DNA of 7,228 nucleotides, taken from assembly GCA_910586905.1 (NCBI GenBank), contig CAJUIV010000038.1, positions 1 through 7,228 of the forward strand. Reading direction: 5' to 3'. Both the position numbers and the translations under genes were made by a program. The notes beneath the pieces are model-generated. The model worked only from the letters and a program-made list of their open reading frames with translations, ran no database searches and was not told the DNA's origin. The stretch is from an uncultured Christensenellaceae bacterium. Its GTDB lineage: Bacteria; Bacillota; Clostridia; Christensenellales; CAG-314. Below are positions 1 to 4,803 of the stretch, in pieces (the first letter of the stretch is position 1; each line of letters opens with the position of its first letter).

Positions 1-2
1 CT

Positions 3-749
3 ACTATTGCAGGAACTATTGCCGGATATGCAGACCATACGAATTTAATTAACTGCTCGTCATTTGCCAATATTACCGTTAACAACGGAGGACAGTCGTC
101 CGGAAATTTAACAATTCGTATCGGCGGTCTTGTCGGTCAATCCAATTATCCCATAAATTTTTATCTATGTACTTACAAAGGTACCATAACCGAAACAGCG
201 TTTAATTCTTCCACAACCTCCTGTACGGACAACAACACTCAACTCGGAGGATTGGTCGGCTTAATACAAAAAAATGTCATATTTGACAAATGTTTTGTGG
301 ACGCAAATATTGTAGCTCACGGTGGCGGACTCAATATAGGCGGCATTTTCGGATTCATAAACGCCAAAGATCTTACTGTAAAAATGACGAATAATATGGT
401 GAAACTAAAAGCAAGCGCCGACGGAATTACCAATTCGTCGGATATATGGTCGCTTGGATACGGATGTACAGCTGCCGCCGGAAGTACCTTATCCAATACG
501 TATATAGTTTCATCTCATGGAGGCGCGTTCCCGGGAGCGACGTTTACTTCAAGCAGTAACATTGTTACCAACTTTGCTATGACTAACGCTACAAACACGG
601 GCAGTGAAAAAGGCGTATATGATAAAGCAATGACTAATTCTAACCTAACTTCCTTTTTAGACTTCCTCCCCGACGGCACCCCAGTCCCCAAGTTCGCGCC
701 CTTTTTTTCCCTCTTTTCCCTTGCGGCGATTTACCTCGCGGGACTTTAG
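3..749 (+). CDS. C-terminal part of a GLUG-like repeat surface protein (5' partial)
   Basis: The frame is open from the left edge of the window, so the gene begins outside it; 248 codons and a TAG stop are visible. The protein is rich in Asn, Thr, Ser and Gly. It carries repeated glycine motifs (TIAGTIAG near the edge, then IGGLVG, LGGLVG and IGGIFG) alternating with stretches such as FDKCFVDANI, the pattern of GLUG-type beta-helical repeats in secreted or wall-associated proteins. GLUG assignment is from motif likeness only. No LPxTG sorting signal or S-layer domain is visible. The last residues run DGTPVPKF and then a hydrophobic, Phe/Leu/Ala-rich tail of about 18 residues (FAPFFSLFSLAAIYLAGL). 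Bases 660-760 are unusually C-rich and the stop sits in a hairpin, so the tail may be the product of readthrough into a repeat or a truncated end. An in-frame TTG at 252 is not a believable start because the repeat pattern continues upstream. Role is probably extracellular, adhesive or structural; substrate unknown. Confidence 0.75.
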   Translation, partial: TIAGTIAGYADHTNLINCSSFANITVNNGGQSSGNLTIRIGGLVGQSNYPINFYLCTYKGTITETAFNSSTTSCTDNNTQLGGLVGLIQKNVIFDKCFVDANIVAHGGGLNIGGIFGFINAKDLTVKMTNNMVKLKASADGITNSSDIWSLGYGCTAAAGSTLSNTYIVSSHGGAFPGATFTSSSNIVTNFAMTNATNTGSEKGVYDKAMTNSNLTSFLDFLPDGTPVPKFAPFFSLFSLAAIYLAGL

Positions 750-769
750 TCCCCGTGAGCTAAATCGCC
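725..769. repeat. Long imperfect hairpin spanning the stop codon of the surface-protein gene
   Basis: GGCGATTTA at 725-733 pairs with TAAATCGCC at 761-769. After a C/C mismatch the stem continues with 735-745 against 748-759, with one G-T wobble and one bulged C at 751. The TAG stop (747-749) is at the tip. No T-run follows directly; the next is at 798-804. It could be a 3'-end stabilising hairpin or a dispersed palindromic repeat unit. The surrounding C-rich composition favours a repeat, but copy number cannot be judged from this window. Confidence 0.6.
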
Positions 770-885
770 CCATCGGTCGCCTACGCCTTCGGTTAGACTT
801 TTTTTCTTGCCGCCGTACTTCTTTACTTATATCTCTTTTGAACTTGTTTGTTTCTCTTTTGTTGTATTAGATCTTTATACTCGTG

Positions 886-1028
886 TAATACTAGATTTGC
901 AAGTATGCGAAATAACCGTCGGCATCGCGATGTGAACCGCAAAAGTTTGATACTTTTTGAGGCGCATTTAATCACTGACGGTTCTTAAATTTAAAACGGC
1001 GAAAGAAATTTTCTTTCGCCGTTTATTA
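886..1028 (+). ncRNA. Candidate small structured RNA ending in a terminator (speculative)
   Basis: Positions 750-1142 hold no believable protein gene. Within them AACCGTC (914-920) pairs with GACGGTT (977-983), enclosing the palindrome CATCGCGATG (923-932) and a hairpin AAAAGT-TTGAT-ACTTTT (941-957). About ten bases later comes a strong terminator hairpin. A -10-like TATACT lies at 876-881, and TTGTAT (862-867) with TAATAC (886-891) is another weak promoter candidate; neither is strong. I do not recognise this as SRP RNA, 6S RNA, tmRNA or a known riboswitch. It could equally be the 3' untranslated end of the upstream gene. Start coordinate is a guess; the structured core is 914-983. Confidence 0.25.
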
Positions 1029-1030
1029 TA
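994..1030 (+). terminator. Intrinsic terminator after the surface-protein gene
   Basis: A stem of about 14 bp (994-1007 with 1011-1024; core CGGCGAAAGAA / TTCTTTCGCCG) has a 3-base loop, a T-rich exit on the + strand and an A-tract before it, so it could act in both directions. It probably ends transcription from the upstream gene or from the candidate small RNA. Confidence 0.8.
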
Positions 1031-1142
1031 CTTATTTTCTTTTTTATTGCCGCATATGCTTGTTTATACATATGTGCATATTTTATTTCTAATTTTACTC
1101 AACACTATCAGATTTTAAAATCTATATTTTCTTGCAATTTCG

Positions 1143-1184
1143 TAACTAAAAGAGAACCGATATTTATCGGTCCTCTTTTAGTTA
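1143..1184 (-). terminator. Terminator of the ribosomal-protein operon
   Basis: A near-perfect 19-bp stem (1143-1161 with 1166-1184; the single A/C mismatch at 1155/1172 is a G-U pair in the minus-strand RNA) with a 4-base loop starts 12 bases after the rplL stop. The distal arm is rich in T (CTCTTTTAGTTA on the minus strand). It marks the end of the rpmG-to-rplL cluster and also faces the convergent surface-protein gene. Confidence 0.85.
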
Positions 1185-1195
1185 ACTTTGTACAA

Positions 1196-1567
1196 TTACT
1201 TAATTTCCGCTTCTGCGCCGGCTTCGGTAAGAGTCTTAACCATTCCTTCCGCGGTTTCCTTGGGTTGTGCTTCCTTGATGGTTGCGGGAGCGCTTTCAAC
1301 AAGGTTTTTAGCTTCTACAAGTCCAAGTCCGGTAAGTTCGCGAACAGCCTTGATAACGGCAATTTTGTTTCCGCCGATAGCCTTCAACACTACGTCGAAT
1401 TCCGTCTTTTCTTCCACAGCGGGAGCGGCTCCTGCCGCAGCGCCGCCTGCAACGGCTATGGGAGCTGCCGCGCTTACGCCGAATTCTTCTTCGATGGCGT
1501 GAACAAGTTCGTTAAGTTCCAAAACTGAAAGAGATTTTATCTCTTCGATAAATTTTTTCGTATCCAT
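1196..1567 (-). CDS. rplL: Ribosomal protein L7/L12 (bL12)
   Basis: 123 residues, the usual length for bL12. The N-terminal dimerisation and L10-binding helices are residues 1-32, followed by an Ala/Gly/Pro hinge (about 33-53) and the conserved C-terminal factor-binding domain from KTEFDVVLKAIGGNKIAVIK (54-73) through RELTGLGLVEAKNLVE. It forms the flexible stalk of the 50S subunit that recruits IF2, EF-Tu, EF-G and RF3 and stimulates their GTPase. The start is fixed by AGGAG about 9 bases upstream of ATG. It follows rplJ by 66 bases with a hairpin in between, and is the last gene before the operon terminator. rpoB is not next, contrary to the common order. Confidence 0.98.
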   Translation of the reverse strand: MDTKKFIEEIKSLSVLELNELVHAIEEEFGVSAAAPIAVAGGAAAGAAPAVEEKTEFDVVLKAIGGNKIAVIKAVRELTGLGLVEAKNLVESAPATIKEAQPKETAEGMVKTLTEAGAEAEIK

Positions 1568-1598
1568 TGTAAATATCTCCTGAATTATTATTTTATTT

Positions 1599-1616
1599 TT
1601 GTCCGATGGCGGACAA
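1599..1616 (-). promoter_or_regulatory. Intercistronic hairpin between rplJ and rplL
   Basis: TTGTCCG and CGGACAA form a perfect 7-bp stem with a 4-base loop. On the minus strand the hairpin is followed by an A-rich, not U-rich, run, so it is unlikely to be an intrinsic terminator. It lies 17 bases after the rplJ stop and about 18 bases before the rplL ribosome binding site. A processing or stability role that raises L12 output (four or six copies per ribosome against one L10) is an inference. Confidence 0.55.
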
Positions 1617-1633
1617 CCCGATTTATTGCGAGA

Positions 1634-2152
1634 CTACTCGCCCTTTTGTTCGGCAACCGCGTTTAAAGCAACAGCCAATCCGCGCATAGGCGCAGACAAT
1701 ACGGAAACCAACATTCCAAGCAAAGTTTCTCTGTTGGGAACTTTACTCATTGCGTCGCAAACAGATGCGTCTGCGAACTTTTTGTCAAACATACCGCACT
1801 TAATTTTCATTGCGTTAAACTTCTTGATGCTTTCTGCCGCAACCTTTGCGGGGGCTATAGCGTCGGAAGTTCCGAATGCAAAAGCGCTGGGTCCGTTTAA
1901 CGCTTCGTCGAATTCGGTATATCCAAGTTCGTTCAAAGCTTTTTTAAACAGCGTGTTTTTTAGAACTTTGTATTCTACGTCGTTCTTTCTGAATTCTGCA
2001 CGAAACTCCGTATCCTGAGCTACGGTTAGTCCTTTGTAGTCGATGATAACGAAAGATTCGCTGTTTTGTATCTTCTCTTTGATTTGCTCGACTACTTCGC
2101 GTTTAGCGATTTGAGAAGGACTGAGATGTCCGTGATGACGTTCGTGATCCAT
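1634..2152 (-). CDS. rplJ: Ribosomal protein L10 (uL10)
   Basis: 172 residues, normal for uL10. The RNA-binding N-terminal domain is recognisable from KREVVEQIKEKIQNSESFVI through DYKGLTVAQDTEFRAEFR and the segment YKVLKNTLFKKAL. The Ala-rich C-terminal helix (LSAPMRGLAVALNAVAEQKG) is where L7/L12 dimers dock. L10 anchors the L12 stalk to 23S rRNA next to L11, and the L10-L12 complex represses its own mRNA through the leader just upstream. The start has a very strong AAAGGAGG site and no nearby alternative ATG. The N-terminus is unusual: MDHERHHGH puts four histidines in the first nine residues, where most L10 proteins begin with a short lysine- or alanine-rich stretch. Confidence 0.98.
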   Translation of the reverse strand: MDHERHHGHLSPSQIAKREVVEQIKEKIQNSESFVIIDYKGLTVAQDTEFRAEFRKNDVEYKVLKNTLFKKALNELGYTEFDEALNGPSAFAFGTSDAIAPAKVAAESIKKFNAMKIKCGMFDKKFADASVCDAMSKVPNRETLLGMLVSVLSAPMRGLAVALNAVAEQKGE

Positions 2153-2183
2153 TTTACCTTTCCTCCTTTAAAAATTTTTAATT

Positions 2184-2216
2184 AAAAACCCTTGCGCCGC
2201 ATAATCGGTACAAGGG
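2184..2216 (-). terminator. Attenuator terminator inside the L10 leader
   Basis: 2189-2199 pairs with 2206-2216 (CCCTTG...CAAGGG outside, CCG...CGG inside, with one wobble and one mismatch) around a 6-base loop. The minus-strand RNA then reads five U's (complement of 2184-2188). It lies 31 bases upstream of the rplJ start, so it decides whether transcription enters rplJ-rplL. Confidence 0.85.
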
Positions 2217-2340
2217 TAGGAGTTTGTTGACTTTAAACCTAAAATTGTACCTCGGCAAGATTTACTGATACTTGCTGTCTTTGGAACGTTTGGGTAGATA
2301 ATTCAGTTGTTTCGGACCAATTGTTCCGAACGAACAATCG
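2184..2340 (-). promoter_or_regulatory. L10 leader: autoregulatory mRNA leader of rplJ-rplL
   Basis: The minus-strand RNA carries the hallmark L10-binding block, GACAGCAAG...CTTGCCGAGGT, with the GCAAG/CTTGC stem at 2271-2275 and 2255-2259. The GGTACAA part of this block (minus strand of 2245-2251) can pair with TTGTACC (minus strand of 2207-2213). That 7-bp pairing is exclusive with the downstream terminator stem, giving an antiterminator/terminator switch. Known for this family: L10(L12)4 binding to the leader lowers rplJ-rplL expression. Upstream, two further mutually exclusive small hairpins can form at 2311-2338 (TTCGGA/TCCGAA or TTGTTC/GAACAA). I see no convincing promoter between rplA and this leader, so most transcription probably reads through from rplA. 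Confidence 0.9.
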
Positions 2341-2349
2341 GTTTAAGTT

Positions 2350-3030
2350 TTATTTATAATTAACTTTGATGCCGGGACCCATAGTCGTTGCAATAGCGAC
2401 CGACTTTAAGTAAGTACCTTTAGCCGCGGCGGGTTTAGCCTTTACTATAGCGTCCATAATTGCGGTAGCGTTTTCAAGTAACTTGTCTTTACCAAACGAT
2501 TTTTTACCGAAAATAACGTGGCAAATGGACTGCTTATCAAGACGATATTCTACTTTACCGGCTTTGATATCGGCAATAGTTTTAGCGATATCCGTCGTAA
2601 CGGTTCCGCTCTTGGGGTTGGGCATAAGTCCTTTGGGTCCCAATATTCTGCCGAGACGTCCGACAAGTCCCATCATATCGGGAGTCGTTACAAGTACGTC
2701 AAAATCGAACCAGTTTTCCTTTTGCATCTTTTCGATATACTCTTCGGCTCCTACGAAATCGGCGCCGGCGGCTTGAGCTTCGTCCGCTTTTGCGCCCTTG
2801 GCAATTACCAATACGCGTACGGTTTTGCCCGTTCCGTTGGGAAGTACTACTACTCCGCGTACTTGTTGGTCCGCTTTACGGCTGTCTACACCGAGTTTTA
2901 TGTGCAGTTCCAACGTTTCGTCGAACTTGGCGGGAGCCACGTCGATAGCCGTTTGAATAGCCTCACTCATATCGTATTGCTTTGTTTTGTCGATTTTTTT
3001 CAAAGCATCAACATATTTCTTTCCTTTCAT
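2350..3030 (-). CDS. rplA: Ribosomal protein L1 (uL1)
   Basis: 226 residues, close to the usual 230. The family signature GRILGPKGLMPNPKSGTVT lies at residues 127-145. Other typical stretches are the N-terminal MKGKKYVDALKKIDKTKQYD, the DVLVTTPDMMGLVGRLG hinge segment, and the C-terminal KGTYLKSVAIATTMGPGIKV. L1 binds 23S rRNA helices 76-78, forms the mobile stalk that guides deacylated tRNA out of the E site, and in many bacteria represses the rplK-rplA mRNA. The start has GGAGG seven bases upstream. The rplK stop is only 11 bases away and its TAA runs directly into the GGAGG, suggesting translational coupling. Confidence 0.98.
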   Translation of the reverse strand: MKGKKYVDALKKIDKTKQYDMSEAIQTAIDVAPAKFDETLELHIKLGVDSRKADQQVRGVVVLPNGTGKTVRVLVIAKGAKADEAQAAGADFVGAEEYIEKMQKENWFDFDVLVTTPDMMGLVGRLGRILGPKGLMPNPKSGTVTTDIAKTIADIKAGKVEYRLDKQSICHVIFGKKSFGKDKLLENATAIMDAIVKAKPAAAKGTYLKSVAIATTMGPGIKVNYK

Positions 3031-3041
3031 TTGACGCCTCC

Positions 3042-3467
3042 TTAACCTTCAACAACAATGCCCATACTGCGAGCAGTTCCTGCAATCATCGAACAAGCCG
3101 ATTCCAAAGAAGAAGCGTTTAAGTCCACCATCTTCGTTTTAGCGATCTCTTCGATTTGCGCGTGCGTAATTTTAGCCACTTTAGTTCTGTTGGGAACGGC
3201 GCTTCCGCTTTCGATTCCGCAAGCTTTTTTGATAAGCACGGGAGCGGGCGGCGTTTTAAGAATAAAAGTAAAGCTGTGGTCTTGATAAATTGTTACGATA
3301 ACGGGAATTATAAGTCCCGCTTTATCGGCTGTTCTCGCGTTGAAATCCTTGGTAAAACCGGGGATATTGATACCGTGAGGACCTAAAGCCGAACCTACCG
3401 GCGGTGCCGGCGTTGCTTTTCCGGCAGGAAGTTGAAGTTTAACGACTGCCGTAACCTTTTTTGCCAT
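3042..3467 (-). CDS. rplK: Ribosomal protein L11 (uL11)
   Basis: 141 residues, the standard length. The N-terminal domain begins MAKKVTAVVKLQLPAGKATP and the RNA-binding C-terminal domain ends SMIAGTARSMGIVVEG. L11 binds the GTPase-associated centre of 23S rRNA (around A1067) at the base of the L10-L12 stalk and is needed for RelA-type stringent signalling. Start: AGGAGG five bases before ATG. Odd: the proline-rich loop reads PPVGSALGPHGINIPGF, while the common form is PPVGPALGQHGVNIMGF. Thus Ser26 replaces a conserved Pro, Pro30 a Gln and Pro36 a Met (numbering from Met1). I translated the codons directly (TCG, CCT, CCC). The rest of the gene looks intact, so it should be functional. Confidence 0.98.
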   Translation of the reverse strand: MAKKVTAVVKLQLPAGKATPAPPVGSALGPHGINIPGFTKDFNARTADKAGLIIPVIVTIYQDHSFTFILKTPPAPVLIKKACGIESGSAVPNRTKVAKITHAQIEEIAKTKMVDLNASSLESACSMIAGTARSMGIVVEG

Positions 3468-3530
3468 AATAGCCTCCTAGTCGTGGTTGTAACGAAGAAA
3501 CGTTAAGTATAAAATTTCGTTTCTTCTCCC
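3468..3530 (-). promoter_or_regulatory. Probable rplK-rplA leader (candidate L1-binding site)
   Basis: Between nusG and rplK the minus-strand RNA has GGGAG, then a perfect 9-bp stem GAAGAAACG/CGTTTCTTC (3518-3526 with 3494-3502) with a 15-base loop, then a GTTACAACCAC stretch and the AGGAGG of rplK. Position and layout fit an L1-type autoregulatory leader as known upstream of rplK in other bacteria, but I recognise this by general resemblance only. The loop contains TATACT, a possible -10 element, with only a weak TTGGGA upstream at a short 15-base spacing. Confidence 0.45.
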
Positions 3531-3535
3531 AAATT

Positions 3536-3567
3536 CCGCATAATTAGGGCGATATGCGGTAATCGCC
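3536..3567 (-). promoter_or_regulatory. Two mutually exclusive hairpins in the nusG-rplK spacer
   Basis: CCGCATA (3536-3542) pairs with TATGCGG (3553-3559), and alternatively GGCGAT (3548-3553) pairs with ATCGCC (3562-3567). The two stems cannot form together because they share 3548-3559. No U-run follows either, so neither is a classical terminator. They could modulate read-through or RNA processing between nusG and rplK. Confidence 0.4.
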
Positions 3568-3578
3568 AAACAAAACAA

Positions 3579-4127
3579 CTATCCCTCTACTATAGTAGGA
3601 TTGTTGATTTTTTCAATTTGAATGAAGTCCATATCTACGGCGGTTTCTCTGCCGAACATATTAAGAACTACCTGCGCTTTTTGACGGGCAATGTCAATTT
3701 CCTTGATAACGCCTACCAACCCCTCGAACGGACCGGAAATTACGGTAACGTTATCGCCCACTACCATATCGAAATCCACAACGCGTTCTTCAAGACGCAA
3801 ACGTTTTACTTCGTCGTCTTCGAGAGGCCAAGCCTTACCGTTAGGACCCACAAAACCGGTAACTCCGCGAGTATTGGTCAGTCTGAACCATAACTCGTTG
3901 GAATACACAAGCTTTATAAATACGTATCCCGGCATAACTTTGGCTTCGTAAGCTTTCTTTTTGCCGTTTTTTTCCTCGATAAGTGTTTCGGTAGGAATTT
4001 TAGTGTCCAAAATAACGTCTTGCAAATTGCCGTTTTCAACCATTTGCTCGATGTTCTTTTTTACCAAACTTTCGTATCCAGAATACGTGTGCAAAATATA
4101 CCACTTTGCATTGTTTTGTTCACTCAT
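3579..4127 (-). CDS. nusG: Transcription elongation/antitermination factor NusG
   Basis: 182 residues, standard length. The N-terminal NGN domain starts at WYILHTYSGYESLVKKNIE (9-27) and includes VMPGYVFIKL and the TRGVTGFVGPNG segment; the C-terminal KOW domain runs from about 123 (GDNVTVISGPFEGLVGVIKE) to the end. NusG binds the RNA polymerase clamp to aid elongation and pausing control, and its KOW domain can contact Rho or ribosomal protein S10. The secE stop lies 9 bases before the ATG, and the sequence between (CGGATAAAT) contains no strong Shine-Dalgarno. Unlike every other gene in this cluster, nusG therefore probably relies on translational coupling to secE. Confidence 0.98.
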   Translation of the reverse strand: MSEQNNAKWYILHTYSGYESLVKKNIEQMVENGNLQDVILDTKIPTETLIEEKNGKKKAYEAKVMPGYVFIKLVYSNELWFRLTNTRGVTGFVGPNGKAWPLEDDEVKRLRLEERVVDFDMVVGDNVTVISGPFEGLVGVIKEIDIARQKAQVVLNMFGRETAVDMDFIQIEKINNPTIVEG

Positions 4128-4136
4128 ATTTATCCG

Positions 4137-4361
4137 TTAACCTTTATTGCTGATAAGCGAAACTAACCAACCGAACAGAGAATCGGCGCCAAGGATAATT
4201 AAAGCGAAAAACAAAACCACAAGCAAAACGATGCCGGTGTTTTTTAAAACGGTTTTAAAACTAGGCCAGGAAACTTTTTTAAGTTCGGACCAACTTTTTA
4301 CAAAGAAAGCGCCCAATCTTTTAAATACATTGGTTTTTTTTGCTTTTTGTTGAGCAGCCAT
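4137..4361 (-). CDS. secE: Preprotein translocase subunit SecE
   Basis: 74 residues, the short single-span form of SecE typical of Gram-positive bacteria. A lysine-rich cytosolic head is followed by the conserved amphipathic motif WSELKKVSWPSFKTVLKNT (24-42) and one membrane helix (about 43-58, extending to 69). SecE clamps the two halves of SecY in the SecYEG channel. I chose the ATG at 4361 because AGGAG lies 8 bases upstream; an in-frame TTG at 4367 is only 2 bases from that site. The gene follows rpmG by 12 bases and precedes nusG by 9, in the classical rpmG-secE-nusG order. Confidence 0.96.
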   Translation of the reverse strand: MAAQQKAKKTNVFKRLGAFFVKSWSELKKVSWPSFKTVLKNTGIVLLVVLFFALIILGADSLFGWLVSLISNKG

Positions 4362-4373
4362 TGCCAATTCTCC

Positions 4374-4541
4374 TTACTTAGACTCTTTATGAGCAGTATG
4401 CTTCTTGCAGAATCTGCAATATTTGTTAAATTCAAGTCTATCGGTAGTAGTCTTGCCGTTTTTGTAAGTGTCGTAGTTGCGCTGTTTGCACTCGGTGCAT
4501 GCAAGCACTACCTTTACTCTATTTCCTTTCTTTGCAGCCAT
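4374..4541 (-). CDS. rpmG: Ribosomal protein L33, zinc-binding type (bL33)
   Basis: 55 residues, slightly longer than the common 49-50. The zinc ribbon is intact: C15-T-E-C18 and C42-R-F-C45, with the family pattern YDTYKN...RLEFNKYCRFCKKHTAHKE. It therefore belongs to the C+ class of L33, which needs zinc and has a C- paralogue in many Bacillota that is used under zinc shortage. L33 sits near the 50S E site. Start: ATG at 4541 with AGGAG 8 bases upstream. The frame is open 19 codons further up, but that part is the structured leader, not protein. It is the first gene of the operon. Confidence 0.97.
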   Translation of the reverse strand: MAAKKGNRVKVVLACTECKQRNYDTYKNGKTTTDRLEFNKYCRFCKKHTAHKESK

Positions 4542-4622
4542 AGTAAAATCTCCTGTGCATCGTTGCAGAAAAGCAACTTTCCTGTTTTCTGCACGCAAAA
4601 AATTACACCCCTATTAGAGTGC
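4542..4622 (-). promoter_or_regulatory. 5' leader of the rpmG operon with a strong hairpin
   Basis: The predicted transcript starts near 4622, giving a leader of about 80 bases. TGCAGAAAA (4564-4572) pairs with TTTTCTGCA (4585-4593) around a 12-base loop. A competing smaller stem, GTTGC/GCAAC on the minus strand (4573-4577 with 4562-4566), uses part of the same sequence. The hairpin ends about 12 bases before the rpmG Shine-Dalgarno. A translational control role is possible but not shown. Confidence 0.45.
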
Positions 4623-4628
4623 TAGATA

Positions 4629-4657
4629 ATAATACCATATTACGCAACCGTTGTCAA
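4629..4657 (-). promoter_or_regulatory. Sigma-A promoter of the rpmG-secE-nusG-rpl operon
   Basis: On the minus strand TTGACA (4657-4652) and TATTAT (4634-4629) are separated by exactly 17 bases, matching the consensus at 11 of 12 positions. The start site should be near 4622. An AT-rich stretch lies upstream of the -35. Short overlapping palindromes (CAACCGTTG at 4645-4653 and CGTTG-T-CAACG at 4649-4659) cover the -35. Confidence 0.93.
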
Positions 4658-4730
4658 CGAAAAACGGCTTCAATTTCCACGAATATTTTGACTATGCTTT
4701 GCTGCCGTAACGCGCAGAGAAAGGAAATAT

Positions 4731-4759
4731 TTGACATTTGCTCAAGCAAATGCTAATAT
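4731..4759 (+). promoter_or_regulatory. Promoter of the tandem membrane-protein genes, with operator-like palindrome
   Basis: TTGACA (4731-4736), a 17-base spacer and TAATAT (4754-4759) form a near-consensus sigma-A promoter, with a start near 4766. The spacer is almost entirely an 18-bp perfect inverted repeat, CATTTGCTCAAGCAAATG (4735-4752): two 8-bp arms around CA. A dimeric regulator bound here would block RNA polymerase. I do not recognise the sequence as a known LexA, HrcA, Rex or Fur site. This promoter is divergent from the rpmG promoter, with the two -35 elements about 75 bases apart. Confidence 0.88.
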
Positions 4760-4803
4760 CATTTATTATAGGGTTATCACATTGCCGAAATTACGGAGCA
4801 GAT

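Noticed and set aside
1051..1076. CATATG repeated as an inverted pair (1053-1058 and 1069-1074)
   Set aside because: Each copy is itself a palindrome in AT-rich DNA, so a 6-7 bp pairing is expected by chance. No gene or promoter depends on it.
1188..1528. Plus-strand open frames inside rplL
   Set aside because: They are antisense to a certain ribosomal-protein gene; their Ala/Ser-rich content simply mirrors its Ala-rich codons.
2296..2337. Possible promoter for rplJ-rplL (TTGTTC, TTATCT on the minus strand)
   Set aside because: The boxes do not stand at an acceptable spacing, and the sequence is better explained as part of the leader RNA structure.
2483..3045. Long plus-strand open frames antisense to rplA
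   Set aside because: They are shadows of rplA codon bias, without start signals or known motifs.
4542..4598. Longer version of L33 with 19 extra N-terminal residues
   Set aside because: The family start MAAKKG has its own AGGAG site; the extension overlaps the leader hairpin.
4606..4626. CIRCE-like half site TAGCACTC on the minus strand just after the rpmG -10
   Set aside because: The matching GAGTGCTAA arm at the required 9-base spacing is missing; only a loose GGGTGTAA follows, so an HrcA operator is not supported.
4738..4803. Upstream in-frame start codons (TTG 4738, ATG 4750) for the first membrane protein
   Set aside because: They lie inside the promoter, before the expected transcription start; the ATG at 4804 has a ribosome binding site and aligns with the paralogue.
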